Shown: piece by piece, positions 9,685 through 17,844 of the stretch
How positions within the stretch are numbered: position 1 is the stretch's first letter
Layout: each line of letters starts with the position of its first letter
Assembly (NCBI RefSeq): GCF_003122215.1
Contig: NZ_QEYD01000006.1
Span: 62,001-126,000 of the forward strand
Source: Pararhodobacter marinus
GTDB lineage: Bacteria > Pseudomonadota > Alphaproteobacteria > Rhodobacterales > Rhodobacteraceae
Reading direction: 5' to 3'
Length of the DNA stretch: 64,000 nucleotides
Translations under genes and position numbers: made by a program
The notes under the pieces: generated by a model
The model's database searches: none
The model's input: the letters and a program-made list of their open reading frames with translations, nothing else
Told to the model about the DNA's origin: nothing

Positions 9685-9757
9685 CGCATCTTTACGCCAC
9701 AAATATCCTCGGGGGGTGAATTGGCCGCAGGCCAAGAGGGGGGCAGACAGCCCCCCT
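9685..9757 (+). repeat. 73-bp intergenic element, copy 2
   Basis: Perfect 73-base inverted match to 5087-5159, placed 53 bases after the Hint gene stop codon and read in the same sense as that gene. It includes the AAATATCC core and the GACA-loop hairpin. The two copies bracket guaD, the LysR gene and the RTX/Hint gene. Confidence 0.9.
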
Positions 9758-9760
9758 TTT
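9738..9760 (+). terminator. Rho-independent terminator after the RTX/Hint gene
   Basis: Seven-pair stem GGGGGGC/GCCCCCC with an AGACA loop followed by TTTT. It overlaps the end of the 73-bp repeat and lies between convergent genes. Confidence 0.75.
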
Positions 9761-9782
9761 CCGCTGCCTCGCCGGGAAACCG

Positions 9783-10334
9783 TCAGCCGAAGCGGCGCAG
9801 CCCGTCTTCGGTGACAACCCCGTCCAGCCGCTGGTCGTAAGCGTCGATCGGCACTTCCGCGATCTCCTGCGCGCCATAGGCGAAACCAAGCGCGGTGACC
9901 GGGCCCGCCTTGCGCAGCATCTCCAGCGTGCGGTCGTAGAAGCCGCCGCCATAGCCCAGCCGGTAGCCGCGCGCGTCGAAGGCCAGAAGCGGCACGATCA
10001 GCACTTGCGGTACCATCGCCACGCCCTCCTCGGGCACGCGGGCGCCGAACGGGCCGTCGATCAGCACCGCGTCCGGCGTCCACAGATGGAACAGCAGCGG
10101 CTGCGCCTTTCCGGGGATCACCGGCACGCCGACCGGGCCGTCATGGGCGGCCATGGCGGGACGGGGGTCGATCTCGGTGCGGATCGGCAGATAGCCCGAG
10201 ACCGGCGCGCCGGGATGCTCTGCCAGCGCCGCGCGCAGATGCGCCTGCGCCGCCGCATCCAGCCCCTTGCCATGCGCCAGCTTGCGCGCGGCGAAGGCCG
10301 CTTTGCGGGTTTCGGCCTTGGTGTCGTCGATCAT
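9783..10334 (-). CDS. 5-formyltetrahydrofolate cyclo-ligase
   Basis: This 183-residue enzyme converts 5-formyl-THF to 5,10-methenyl-THF with ATP, returning a storage folate to the one-carbon pool. The family signature is visible near residue 130: VPLLAFDARGYRLGYGGGFYDR, with the substrate/ATP loop G-Y-G-G-G-F-Y-D. Earlier segments SGYLPIRTEIDPRP and GVPVIPGKAQPL also match. It starts 24 bases after the mgtE stop on the same strand, so the two are probably co-transcribed. No 6S RNA-like sequence is apparent between them, unlike the ssrS-ygfA arrangement in enterics. Confidence 0.92.
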   Translation of the reverse strand: MIDDTKAETRKAAFAARKLAHGKGLDAAAQAHLRAALAEHPGAPVSGYLPIRTEIDPRPAMAAHDGPVGVPVIPGKAQPLLFHLWTPDAVLIDGPFGARVPEEGVAMVPQVLIVPLLAFDARGYRLGYGGGFYDRTLEMLRKAGPVTALGFAYGAQEIAEVPIDAYDQRLDGVVTEDGLRRFG

Positions 10335-10358
10335 GGATGCCTCATGCAGCGGGACGGG

Positions 10359-11765
10359 TCAGAGCAGGATCGCCGAGGCGAGCCCGAGAAAGGCGAAGAA
10401 GCCCACCACATCGGTGACGGTGGTCACGAAGGGCCCCGATGCCAGCGCCGGGTCGACCTTGATCTTGTCCAGGATCACCGGCAGCACGATGCCGCTGAGC
10501 GCTGCCGCCGTCAGCGTCGCGACCATCGCCAGCGCGATCACCAAAGCCAGCATCGGCACGCCGAACCACACGCCCGCGACGCCCGCCATGATCAGCCCGA
10601 AGGCCGAGCCGTTGATCAGCCCCACGATCAGTTCGCGCCAGATGACGCGGCGGGTATTCTGCCCGGTCAGCTCGCGCGTCGCCAGCGCGCGCACGGCGAC
10701 CGTCATCGACTGGGTCCCGGCATTCCCGCCCATCGAGGCGACGATCGGCATCAGCACCGCCAGCGCGACCATGGCGTTGATCGCGTCTTCGAACTGCGCG
10801 ATCACGGCCGAGGCGAAGATCGCCGTGATCAGGTTGATGAACAGCCACAGGAACCGGCCGCGCGCGGTGTCGACGATGCGGTCGCTGAGCGAACTTTCCT
10901 CGTTCACGCCGGCCATCCTGAGCATGTCTTCCTCGTGCTCTTCGTCCAGCACGATCATGGCGTCGTCGATGGTGATGACCCCGACCAGCCGGCCCGCGTC
11001 ATCGACGACCGGGGTCGAGATCAAATGGTACTTATTGAACACCAGCGCGACTTCGGTCTCGGATTCGCTGGCCTCGAATGTCCGGAAACTGTCTTCGGTG
11101 ATGTCCTTGAGCGCCACGTCGCGTTTCGAGGCCAGGACCCGTCCCAGCGTCGCGTGGCCGGTGGGGCGGTGGCGTTCGTCGACCAGGATGACGTGGTAGA
11201 ACTGGTCCGGCAGCCAGTCGATAGTGCGCAGGTGGTCGATGGTTTCGCCCACCGTCCAGTCCTGCGGCGCGCTGACCGTTTCCGACTGCATCAGGCGCCC
11301 GGCCGAGTATTCGGGCCAGGCCAGCGAGCTTTCGACCGCTGCCCGGTCGTCGCTTTCCAGCGCGCCCAGGATGAAGGCCTGGTCGTCGTCTTCGAGATCC
11401 TCGATGATGTCGACGACGTCGTCGGTATCGAGCTCGCGCATCGCCTCGGCCAGCGCCTCGCGCGGGAGGGCCTCGATGATCTCTTCGCGCAGGTTCTCGT
11501 CGAGTTCCGACAGGACCTCGCCGTCGATCCCGGCGGGGTAGAGGGTCAGAAGCGCGTGACGCTGCGGGCCGCTGATCTGTTCCAGAAGGTCCGAGATATC
11601 GGCCGGGTGCAGCGGTTCCAGCGCTTCGGCCACCGCCCTGGCATCGCCCGCTTCGACCGCGTCGAGGATCGTGTCGATCCGGTCGCTGTCGAGATCCGAA
11701 TTGCCCGGTTCGTCACTCTGGTCGGCGGGCACGAGGCGGGTTTCGTCGTCGGCGGGGTGGGTCAT
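10359..11765 (-). CDS. mgtE: Magnesium transporter MgtE
   Basis: MgtE is an inner-membrane Mg2+ channel gated by its cytosolic domain. The 468-residue protein shows the family order. There is an N-terminal helical domain (EALEPLHPADISDLLEQISG), then paired CBS domains around residues 140-260 (GRLMQSETVSAPQDWTVG; LISTPVVDDAGRLVGVIT). Five C-terminal membrane helices follow, including RFLWLFINLITAIFASAVI and the pore-associated MPIVASMGGNAGTQSMTV. The start is the ATG at 11765, preceded by GAGG with a five-base gap; the open frame extends further upstream without family similarity. It is followed by the formyl-THF cyclo-ligase gene. No M-box riboswitch was recognised in the 200-base leader. Confidence 0.95.
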   Translation of the reverse strand: MTHPADDETRLVPADQSDEPGNSDLDSDRIDTILDAVEAGDARAVAEALEPLHPADISDLLEQISGPQRHALLTLYPAGIDGEVLSELDENLREEIIEALPREALAEAMRELDTDDVVDIIEDLEDDDQAFILGALESDDRAAVESSLAWPEYSAGRLMQSETVSAPQDWTVGETIDHLRTIDWLPDQFYHVILVDERHRPTGHATLGRVLASKRDVALKDITEDSFRTFEASESETEVALVFNKYHLISTPVVDDAGRLVGVITIDDAMIVLDEEHEEDMLRMAGVNEESSLSDRIVDTARGRFLWLFINLITAIFASAVIAQFEDAINAMVALAVLMPIVASMGGNAGTQSMTVAVRALATRELTGQNTRRVIWRELIVGLINGSAFGLIMAGVAGVWFGVPMLALVIALAMVATLTAAALSGIVLPVILDKIKVDPALASGPFVTTVTDVVGFFAFLGLASAILL

Positions 11766-11969
11766 CGGCGCCTCGTTCTGTATCGTGCTGGCGGGTCGCG
11801 GGCTTTGTCGTGTCGGGTCGGCCTGTGGCGTCGTCGCGCGGCGTTGCGGGTCGGGGAACCGCGCGGCCGCGCCTCTGGTTGTTAAGCGCAAACGGGATGT
11901 CGATAAAGGCCCCAGACGTGTCCTGAAGCGGAAAGGACGCGTGCCGGGTCGGAAAGCTTGCGCGCGCGG

Positions 11970-12779
11970 TCAGCCGGCCAGCAGGGCGAGCGCTTCGGCA
12001 TGCACCGCCGGGTTGGCAGCGGCGATCACACGGCCCCCCTGATGCGCGTGTCCGCCCGTCCAGTCGGTGACGATCCCGCCCGCCGCCTCGATCACCGCAA
12101 GCGGGGCCATGATGTCGTAGCTTTTCAGCCCGGCTTCGATCACCAGATCGATCTGTCCGGCTGCCAGCAGCGCATAGGCATAGCAATCCATGCCGTAGCG
12201 GGTGAGTTGCGCGCGCGCCGAGACGCGCTCGAAGGCGTCGCGATCGTCGGGCGTGCCGATTTCCGGGAAGGTGGTGAACAGGATCGACTGGGCGAGAGCG
12301 CGCGCGGGGCGTGTGGCCAGCGTATGCGTGCCCGTCGGACCGGTGACGCGGGCGATGCCGAAGCCGCCGCAGAAACGCTCGCCGATAAAGGGCTGATCGA
12401 CGATGCCGAGGCGCGCGCCGTGATCGTCGGCAAGCCCGATCAGCACGCCCCATGTGGGCGCACCCGACAGAAAGGCGCGGGTGCCGTCTATCGGGTCCAG
12501 AACCCAGGTCAGCCCCGATGTGCCGGGTTTGGCGTCCTGTTCCTCGCCCAGGATGGCGTCCTGCGGGCGCATCTGCGCCAGGATCTCGCGCATCGCCGCT
12601 TCGCAATCGCGGTCGGCCACGGTGACGGGATCGAAGCCGCCGGCGTCCTTGTTGTCGGCGGTCAGGCCCCGGGCGCGGAAATGCTTCAGTGTCACGTCGC
12701 GCGCGGCATCGGCCAGCGCATGGGCGGTACGCCAGAGCTCGGCGCGGGTTTCGGGCGAGAGATCGGCGGATCGCGTCAT
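11970..12779 (-). CDS. hisN: Histidinol-phosphatase, inositol monophosphatase family
   Basis: HisN dephosphorylates histidinol phosphate, the penultimate histidine step in many alphaproteobacteria. The 269-residue protein has the IMPase metal sites: ILGEEQD (about residue 88), then WVLDPIDGTRAFLSG (about residue 104). The late motif is LKSYDIMAPLAVIEAAGG; the Tyr-Asp in place of the usual Trp-Asp is characteristic of the HisN branch rather than SuhB or CysQ. Start at ATG 12779 with GAGGA eight bases upstream; the open frame continues upstream as arginine-rich nonsense. mgtE lies downstream on the same strand after 204 bases. Confidence 0.87.
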   Translation of the reverse strand: MTRSADLSPETRAELWRTAHALADAARDVTLKHFRARGLTADNKDAGGFDPVTVADRDCEAAMREILAQMRPQDAILGEEQDAKPGTSGLTWVLDPIDGTRAFLSGAPTWGVLIGLADDHGARLGIVDQPFIGERFCGGFGIARVTGPTGTHTLATRPARALAQSILFTTFPEIGTPDDRDAFERVSARAQLTRYGMDCYAYALLAAGQIDLVIEAGLKSYDIMAPLAVIEAAGGIVTDWTGGHAHQGGRVIAAANPAVHAEALALLAG

Positions 12780-13117
12780 CGGGCAGGTCCTCGGTCCGGG
12801 GCTGGGGCGGGCGGCGGGCTTTGGGAGGGTGTAGACGCGCGGCACGGCAAACGCCAGCGCGCGAACGTATCGGCGCCGCCTTCTCCGCGGGCGGGACCCG
12901 GGATCCGGCGGCGCTGAACACTCGTTACGACAAACGACGCAGGCCTTCCGCGCCGGGCGCGTCGGATACGACAGCACACGGCGTGAGGCAAGGTCTGATT
13001 TCGGGAAGTCTGGCTACGGGTTAACTGAACAGGTGACTGGTACGGAACAGGAAAACCACTCGGAACACGGATGGTTACGGGTACGTCACTGGTACGGAAC
13101 GCGTCGACGCGGACCCG
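12780..13117. other. Intergenic region between XRE gene and hisN
   Basis: 338 bases without a convincing gene. It carries two direct copies of ACTGGTACGGAAC (13036-13048 and 13088-13100), with a related TGGTTACGGGTAC between them. It presumably also holds the hisN promoter, although no confident -35/-10 pair was found. Confidence 0.6.
13036..13100. repeat. Pair of 13-bp direct repeats, 52-bp period
   Basis: ACTGGTACGGAAC occurs exactly twice with start-to-start spacing of 52 bases, close to five helical turns. A degenerate copy lies between at about 13072. The repeats are just downstream of the XRE stop codon and upstream of hisN. Confidence 0.7.
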
Positions 13118-13477
13118 TCAGGCGGCGTCGGAGAGAACCCGGGCGAGGTCGAACAGACGTTTTCGTTGCGCTTCGGGAATGGCGTAATAGGCGCGGACAA
13201 GCTCCATCGCTTCCTTGTTGGCAAGGATGTCGGTTTCCGCATCGGCGGCGCTTTCGTCCTCGCTGAGGCCCTGGAAGAAGAAACCGATCTGCACGCCGAG
13301 CGTGCGCGCGATGTCCCACAGCCGAGAGGCGCTGACCCGGTTCATGCCGGTTTCGTATTTCTGGATCTGCTGGAATTTGATGCCGACAGAATCGGCCAGC
13401 TGCTGCTGCGTCATGCCGACCATCCAGCGTCTGTGCCGGATTCGCTTGCCGACATGCACGTCAACGGGGTGCTTCAC
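13118..13477 (-). CDS. XRE family DNA-binding regulator
   Basis: A 119-residue regulator with an N-terminal Cro/C1-type helix-turn-helix: RIRHRRWMVGMTQQQLADSV then GIKFQQIQKYETGMNRVSAS. It is followed by an acidic linker (EDESAADAETD) and a helical C-terminal tail that may dimerise. The GTG at 13477 is chosen because AAGGAG precedes it by seven bases and the conserved family sequence begins VKHPVDVHVGKRIRHRRWM; the frame extends upstream without support. Close homologues occur throughout Rhodobacterales as single-gene units. Targets are unknown. It is divergent from the quinone oxidoreductase gene across a long AT-rich region. Confidence 0.88.
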   Translation of the reverse strand: MKHPVDVHVGKRIRHRRWMVGMTQQQLADSVGIKFQQIQKYETGMNRVSASRLWDIARTLGVQIGFFFQGLSEDESAADAETDILANKEAMELVRAYYAIPEAQRKRLFDLARVLSDAA

Positions 13478-13974
13478 GTCGTTACTCCTTCGTATTCTGG
13501 CTGCTGTGCCCGTGAGCGAGCCCGCAACCGACAACCGTCAAACCAGTACAAGCAATAACCGTGCCAAGTTTCGCGTTCGGGAAGTTTTTTTCCGGGTTTC
13601 TGGGAGTTCTCATCTTCCGGAAGAACCATTTCCGCGGATTCCATCCCTGATCGTCTCGTCAAAGGTGATCTTTCGACCGGCACACGCGCTATGAGAGACC
13701 ATCCACATTTTCCTGAACTTCCGGCAAACCCGGATTCTAACATCGGAATATTTTAGCTGCTCCGACCCCGTCATCAAGCTGTGTTTTGCAATTTGCACAT
13801 CTTTTTGCATCAACTTAAACGTGTATTTGCAATTTGCGACGTAACGGCGCGGACGGAAGGGCGGGCACAGCGGCTTGTTCTTGGCCCGCGGGCTGTCCAT
13901 TCTCGACCCCGGAAGAGGAAACCCACCCCCAGACCGGCAATCCAGACCGGCAACCCCGTTGCAAAGGAGCCCCG
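13478..13974. promoter_or_regulatory. Divergent AT-rich regulatory region with TTTGCAATTTGC repeats
   Basis: 497 bases between the XRE and quinone oxidoreductase genes, markedly richer in A/T than the surroundings. Two exact copies of TTTGCAATTTGC lie at 13785-13796 and 13826-13837 (41-base spacing), with CTTTTTGCATCAAC between them. A near match occurs upstream of the sugar transferase gene at 19517. No convincing small gene is present. Confidence 0.55.
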
Positions 13975-14940
13975 ATGCGCGCCTTCGTCCTTGCGTCGAC
14001 CGAGACCCCGCCCGCCCTGACCGAACTCCCGGTGCCCGAGCCGGGTCCCGGCGAGATCCGTGTGCGTATCCGCGCCTGCGGTCTGAACTTCGCCGACCTG
14101 CTGATGGCCAAGGGCACCTATCAGGAGATCCCGCCGATGCCCTTCGTCATGGGGATGGAACTGGCGGGCGAGGTCGATGCGCTGGGCGAGGGCGTCTCGC
14201 GCTTGAAGCCGGGCCAGCGCGTCGCGGTCTTCGCGGGGCAGGGGGGGCTTGCGGAATACGGCTGCTTCCCCGCCGCGCGCTGCCTGCCCATTCCCGACGC
14301 GATGCCTTTCGACCATGCGGCGGGCTTCATGGTGGCTTACGGCACCTCGCATGTGGCGCTTCGTCACCGTGCGCGGCTGAAGGCGGGCGAGACGCTGCTG
14401 GTTCTGGGTGCCGCGGGCGGCGTCGGGCTGACCGCGGTCGAGATCGGCGCCAAGCTGGGCGCGCGGGTCGTGGCGGTGGCGCGCGGGGCCGAGAAGCTGA
14501 AGGTGGCCCAGGCCGCCGGCGCCTCGGTGCTGATCGACAGCGAGGGCGACGATCTGAAGGCCGCTTTCAAGGCGCTGGGCGGTGTCGACGTCGTCTATGA
14601 CGCGGTGGGCGAGCCTGCCGCCTCGGCCGCGCTGCGCGCGATGAACCCCGAAGGCCGCTACGTCGTGATCGGCTTTGCCGGCGGCACGGTGCCGCAATTC
14701 CCGGCCAATATCCTTCTCGTCAAGAATATCGACGTGATCGGGCTTTACTGGGGCGGCTATTCGGCCTTCGCGCCCGAGGTGTTGACGGATTCGCTGGCCG
14801 AGCTGATGCGCCTCTATGCCGAGGGCGGGTTGCATCCGCATGTCAGCCACGCGCTTCCGCTGGAGCAAACGGCCGAGGCGATGGCGCTGATGCGCTCGCG
14901 CGCCTCGACCGGCAAGGTTGTCATCACCATGGCCGACTGA
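13975..14940 (+). CDS. NADPH:quinone oxidoreductase family protein (MDR superfamily)
   Basis: A 321-residue zinc-independent medium-chain dehydrogenase/reductase. N-terminal GroES-like domain with RACGLNFADLLMAKGTYQ (about residue 31) and FVMGMELAGEV. Nucleotide-binding Rossmann fold at about residue 142: LLVLGAAGGVGLTAVEIGAK. C-terminal LPLEQTAEAMALMRSRASTG closes the fold. The zinc-ligand cysteines of alcohol dehydrogenases are absent, as expected for quinone oxidoreductases. The start is ATG 13975 with AAAGGAG upstream. The enzyme probably reduces quinones or enones with NADPH; the physiological substrate is unknown. It is convergent with a LysR gene, with only four bases between the stops. 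Confidence 0.88.
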   Translation: MRAFVLASTETPPALTELPVPEPGPGEIRVRIRACGLNFADLLMAKGTYQEIPPMPFVMGMELAGEVDALGEGVSRLKPGQRVAVFAGQGGLAEYGCFPAARCLPIPDAMPFDHAAGFMVAYGTSHVALRHRARLKAGETLLVLGAAGGVGLTAVEIGAKLGARVVAVARGAEKLKVAQAAGASVLIDSEGDDLKAAFKALGGVDVVYDAVGEPAASAALRAMNPEGRYVVIGFAGGTVPQFPANILLVKNIDVIGLYWGGYSAFAPEVLTDSLAELMRLYAEGGLHPHVSHALPLEQTAEAMALMRSRASTGKVVITMAD

Positions 14941-14944
14941 GCGT

Positions 14945-15904
14945 CTATTCCGCCGCGACACCGGCCTGCGCCGCGGGCCGGGCCGCGGACGGGATCGCCG
15001 CCTGCGCGAGCGGCCGGATCTCGCCGCTCCACGCCTTGCGCAGAAGCTCGGCCAACGCGGTGACGCCGGGAATGGTGTTGCCGGGCCGAACGTAGAGGTT
15101 GATGAGGAAGCTCGACAATTCGGGCAGCCCGCAGCCCGGCGGGATGCGTTCCACATGCGGCGGCTCGGTGCCGGCCAGCAGCGCATGCACCGCCATGTCG
15201 CAGCTGACCGCCGCTTCCAGCGTGCGGTCGGAATCGCTTTCGACCGCCGTTTCCCAGGGCACGCCCGCCCGGTCGAGCGCGGCGATGATGCCCGCCCGGA
15301 ACGCGCAGACCCGCCCCTGCGCCAGCCGCAGCGGCCGCTGGCGATAGGCCAGCCCGCCCGGCGCGCCGATCCAGACCAGCGGCAGATGCGCCAGCGTCTC
15401 GCCGCCCGCGTCGCATTGCATTTCGGTCGTCAGGATCAGGTCGCATTCGCCGCGCCCATAGGCTTCCTTGGCACGCACAGTATTGAGCGTCTGAAGCTGG
15501 ACGTTCATGCGCGGGAACAGCGTGTTGAAATGGCGCAGGACCTGCGGGATATGCGGGTAGATGATGTCATGGGGCAGCGCGAAGCGGATCTCGCCCTCGT
15601 ATTCGCTGTCGGTCAGCCGTTCGACCGCCTCGTCGTTGAGGGCAAGGATCCGGCGCGCATAGGACAGAAGCTGCTCGCCCGCATTGCTCAGCGTCACACC
15701 GCGCCCCGATCGTTCAAGCAGCGTCAGCCCGAGGCTTTCCTCCAGCCGCTTGATCTGCATCGAGACGGCGGATTGCGTCAGGTTCAGAAGCTGCGCGGCC
15801 TTGGTGACGCCGCCGAAATCGGCGATCGCGGCAAGGGCGCGCAGGGCGGCAAGGTCGAGATTTCGGCGCATATCAAGATCCGTGAACATACCCATCAGAA
15901 ACAT
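14945..15904 (-). CDS. LysR family transcriptional regulator (divergent from DUF1127 gene)
   Basis: A 319-residue LysR-type regulator. N-terminal helix-turn-helix (FGGVTKAAQLLNLTQSAVSM then QIKRLEESLGLTLLERSGRG, about residues 29-68), then an effector-binding domain opening with GEIRFALPHDIIYPHIPQVL. The start at ATG 15904 has AAGGG six bases upstream. The C-terminus ends in an Ala/Pro-rich tail. The DUF1127 gene starts 90 bases away on the other strand, an arrangement common in this order, so it is the likeliest target; that is inference. The inducer is unknown. Confidence 0.88.
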   Translation of the reverse strand: MFLMGMFTDLDMRRNLDLAALRALAAIADFGGVTKAAQLLNLTQSAVSMQIKRLEESLGLTLLERSGRGVTLSNAGEQLLSYARRILALNDEAVERLTDSEYEGEIRFALPHDIIYPHIPQVLRHFNTLFPRMNVQLQTLNTVRAKEAYGRGECDLILTTEMQCDAGGETLAHLPLVWIGAPGGLAYRQRPLRLAQGRVCAFRAGIIAALDRAGVPWETAVESDSDRTLEAAVSCDMAVHALLAGTEPPHVERIPPGCGLPELSSFLINLYVRPGNTIPGVTALAELLRKAWSGEIRPLAQAAIPSAARPAAQAGVAAE

Positions 15905-15994
15905 TCGTTTCCCTTATACAGCACGCAGGGCTATCTGATCAACATCCGTGATGAGCGGATGACGAAAGATCACGATACGCAAGAGGATGCTCTG

Positions 15995-16222
15995 ATGACC
16001 TGTGTTGACAGCCACCTGCAAGCCACCCTGCCGGCCAAAGCCGCGCCCTCGCGGCTGGCCCGTCTCTTCCGCACGGTTCTGGAGGCACGTTCGCTGGTGC
16101 GTCAGCGTGTCGCGCTCGGCGCTCTCGACGACCGACTGCTGAAGGATATCGGGCTCGACCGCAGCACCGCCCGGGCGGAGGCCGATCGCCCTTTCTGGGA
16201 TGGCCCGGACTGGTGGCGCTGA
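15995..16222 (+). CDS. Small DUF1127 protein
   Basis: A 75-residue basic protein ending in the DUF1127 arginine-rich motif: RQRVALGALDDRLLKDIGLD, then an R-x-E-A-x-R-P-F-W-D finish. In Rhodobacter, DUF1127 proteins are known as small RNA-binding factors (CcaF1). The same kind of role is plausible here but not shown. I place the start at ATG 15995, which has AAGAGGA seven bases upstream; an in-frame ATG at 15959 would add 12 residues with no clear ribosome-binding site. It is divergent from a LysR regulator and followed by a 190-base gap before the membrane protein gene. Confidence 0.85.
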   Translation: MTCVDSHLQATLPAKAAPSRLARLFRTVLEARSLVRQRVALGALDDRLLKDIGLDRSTARAEADRPFWDGPDWWR

Positions 16223-16412
16223 GACATCGGCACAAGGCGTGCAAAGCGCGCCGGACCGCCCGCGCGCGGGTCCTCTACCGCAGGCGCGCGCGCGGAATCT
16301 AATCGCTTCCGGTCAACCTGATCTTGAAATGCGAGTCTTCCTTCCCGATATTGAACGCAAGTCCGGTTCCCGAGGCCGGGAACCTGCGTCCAACATCTTA
16401 ACGGAGGGATAC

Positions 16413-17195
16413 ATGGCCAACTACCAGTCGGTGCGCACGTCCGACGCTGGCGCGCTTGGCGCACGGATCGACGAGGGCCTGCGCGCGCATATGAACAAGG
16501 TCTACGGCACGATGTCCGTGGGCATGCTGATCACCGCAGCGGGGGCCTGGGCCATTTCCGGTCTCGCCACCACCTCGGACCCGGCAACCGCCGCGGCCCA
16601 GCTTCAGAACGGCCAATACCTGTCGCAGCTCGGCTACGCGCTCTATGCCTCGCCGCTGCGCTGGGTGGTGATGTTCGCGCCGCTCGCCTTCATCCTGTTC
16701 GGATGGGGCGCGATGCTGCGCAATGCCTCGGCTGCGGCGATGCAGATCGCCTTCTACGTCTTCGCGGCGATGATCGGCGTGTCGCTCAGCTCGATCTTCC
16801 TGATCTATACCGACGCCTCGATCGTGCAGACCTTCCTGGTCACGGCCATCGCCTTCGCGGGGCTCAGCCTTTACGGCTACACCACGAAACGCGACCTTTC
16901 GGGTTTCGGCACCTTCCTCGTTATGGGGGTGATCGGGCTGATCGTGGCGATGGTGATCAACATCTTCCTGCAATCGGCGGCGATGACCTTCGCGATCTCG
17001 GTGATCGGCGTACTGCTCTTCGCCGGCCTGACCGCTTTCGACACGCAGTCGATCAAGGCCAATTACGTGGCCCACGCCCAGCAGGGCGATACCGAATGGC
17101 TGCAGAAATCGGCCATCGCCGGCGCGCTCAGCCTGTATCTGGACTTCCTCAACATGTTCCAGTTCCTGCTGATGTTCCTGGGCAACCGCGAATAA
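16413..17195 (+). CDS. Bax inhibitor-1/YccA family membrane protein
   Basis: A 260-residue integral membrane protein of the BI-1/YccA (TMBIM) family, probably with seven membrane helices. Clear ones include FYVFAAMIGVSLSSIFLIYT, FGTFLVMGVIGLIVAMVINI and ISVIGVLLFAGLTAFDTQSI. The signature aspartate pair region (LTAFDTQSIK and LDFLNMFQFLLM) is present near the C-terminus. Bacterial members modulate membrane proteases or leak calcium or protons; the precise role here is unknown. Start ATG 16413 follows ACGGAGGGAT. A strong terminator follows at 17216, so it is monocistronic or ends its unit. Confidence 0.93.
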   Translation: MANYQSVRTSDAGALGARIDEGLRAHMNKVYGTMSVGMLITAAGAWAISGLATTSDPATAAAQLQNGQYLSQLGYALYASPLRWVVMFAPLAFILFGWGAMLRNASAAAMQIAFYVFAAMIGVSLSSIFLIYTDASIVQTFLVTAIAFAGLSLYGYTTKRDLSGFGTFLVMGVIGLIVAMVINIFLQSAAMTFAISVIGVLLFAGLTAFDTQSIKANYVAHAQQGDTEWLQKSAIAGALSLYLDFLNMFQFLLMFLGNRE

Positions 17196-17215
17196 CGCGT
17201 TCCCATCCGTTTTCG

Positions 17216-17245
17216 AAAGGGCCGGTCGAAAGACCGGCCCTTTTT
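17216..17245 (+). terminator. Rho-independent terminator after the BI-1 gene
   Basis: Perfect 12-pair hairpin AAAGGGCCGGTC / GACCGGCCCTTT with a GAAA tetraloop followed by further T residues, 20 bases after the stop codon. Confidence 0.9.
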
Positions 17246-17252
17246 CGTGGCC

Positions 17253-17309
17253 CGCATCTTTGTTCCGGAAATATCCCGGGGGGTGCGGGGGGCAGCGCCC
17301 CCCGCCCGG
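17253..17309 (+). repeat. 3'-end element with AAATATCC core and G-C hairpin
   Basis: Reads CGCATCTTTGTTCCGG then AAATATCCCGGGGGGTG, followed by a GGGGGGC/GCCCCCC hairpin. It is related to the 5087 and 9685 elements and lies downstream of the BI-1 gene. The rest of the stretch to 17519 shows no gene. Confidence 0.7.
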
Positions 17310-17519
17310 TCGCGCGAGACCTCGGCGCCGGAGGCGTCGCGGGCGAGGGCGAAACCCCTCACCCGGCTGGCAAGAAGCCGCGGTGACGGCAGGGGCGTTG
17401 CTGCGGGGGCGGCGGCGCAGGCGACATGCGGTCGCGCGGCCCTGGGGGGCGATGAGACGCGCTGAGCAGCATGCGGCAGGCAAGGGGCCCTCGGCGGCAG
17501 ACCTGGCCCCTCGGAAACG

Positions 17520-17545
17520 AAAAAGGCCACCCGCGCGGGGTGGCC
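17520..17545 (-). terminator. Rho-independent terminator of rpmG
   Basis: On the minus strand GGCCACCCC...GGGTGGCC forms a stem with a short GC loop and runs into TTTTT, 25 bases after the rpmG stop codon. Confidence 0.85.
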
Positions 17546-17569
17546 CAATTCCGGTACGGCAGGCAGATC

Positions 17570-17737
17570 TTACTTGATCTTGCCTTCCTTGTACTCGACA
17601 TGCTGACGCACAACCGGGTCGAACTTCCGGATGGTCATCTTTTCGGTCATCGTGCGGGCGTTCTTCTTGGTCACGTAGAAGTGGCCGGTGCCCGCCGTCG
17701 AGTTCAGACGGATCTTGATCGTCGTCGGCTTCGCCAT
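17570..17737 (-). CDS. rpmG: 50S ribosomal protein L33
   Basis: A 55-residue basic protein, [20 protein letters not shown] at the N-terminus and ending [13 protein letters not shown]. This is the zinc-free (C-minus) form of L33: no CxxC pairs are present. It is a structural protein of the large ribosomal subunit near the E site. The ATG at 17737 has AGGAGA five bases upstream. It is a single-gene unit closed by its own terminator at 17520. Confidence 0.97.
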   Translation of the reverse strand: MAKPTTIKIRLNSTAGTGHFYVTKKNARTMTEKMTIRKFDPVVRQHVEYKEGKIK

Positions 17738-17844
17738 GGGTGTCTCCTGCGCACGGCCGCCGCAGGCTGGCCGGTGAATTCCTTTGAAGCCCGCCTTTTA
17801 CGCATCCCCGGGCCAGAGTCAACGCCCCAAACGCGGCAATTCGT

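Noticed and set aside
10335-10358. 6S RNA next to the formyl-THF cyclo-ligase gene
   Set aside because: Only 24 bases separate this gene from mgtE, which leaves no room for ssrS.
10005-11885. Plus-strand open frame of about 626 codons opposite mgtE
   Set aside because: His/Arg-rich shadow of the MgtE gene with no start signal.
13118-13743. XRE gene as an antitoxin of a toxin-antitoxin pair
   Set aside because: No toxin-like partner frame adjoins it; the open frame just upstream lacks start signals and family features, and the XRE protein resembles a stand-alone regulator.
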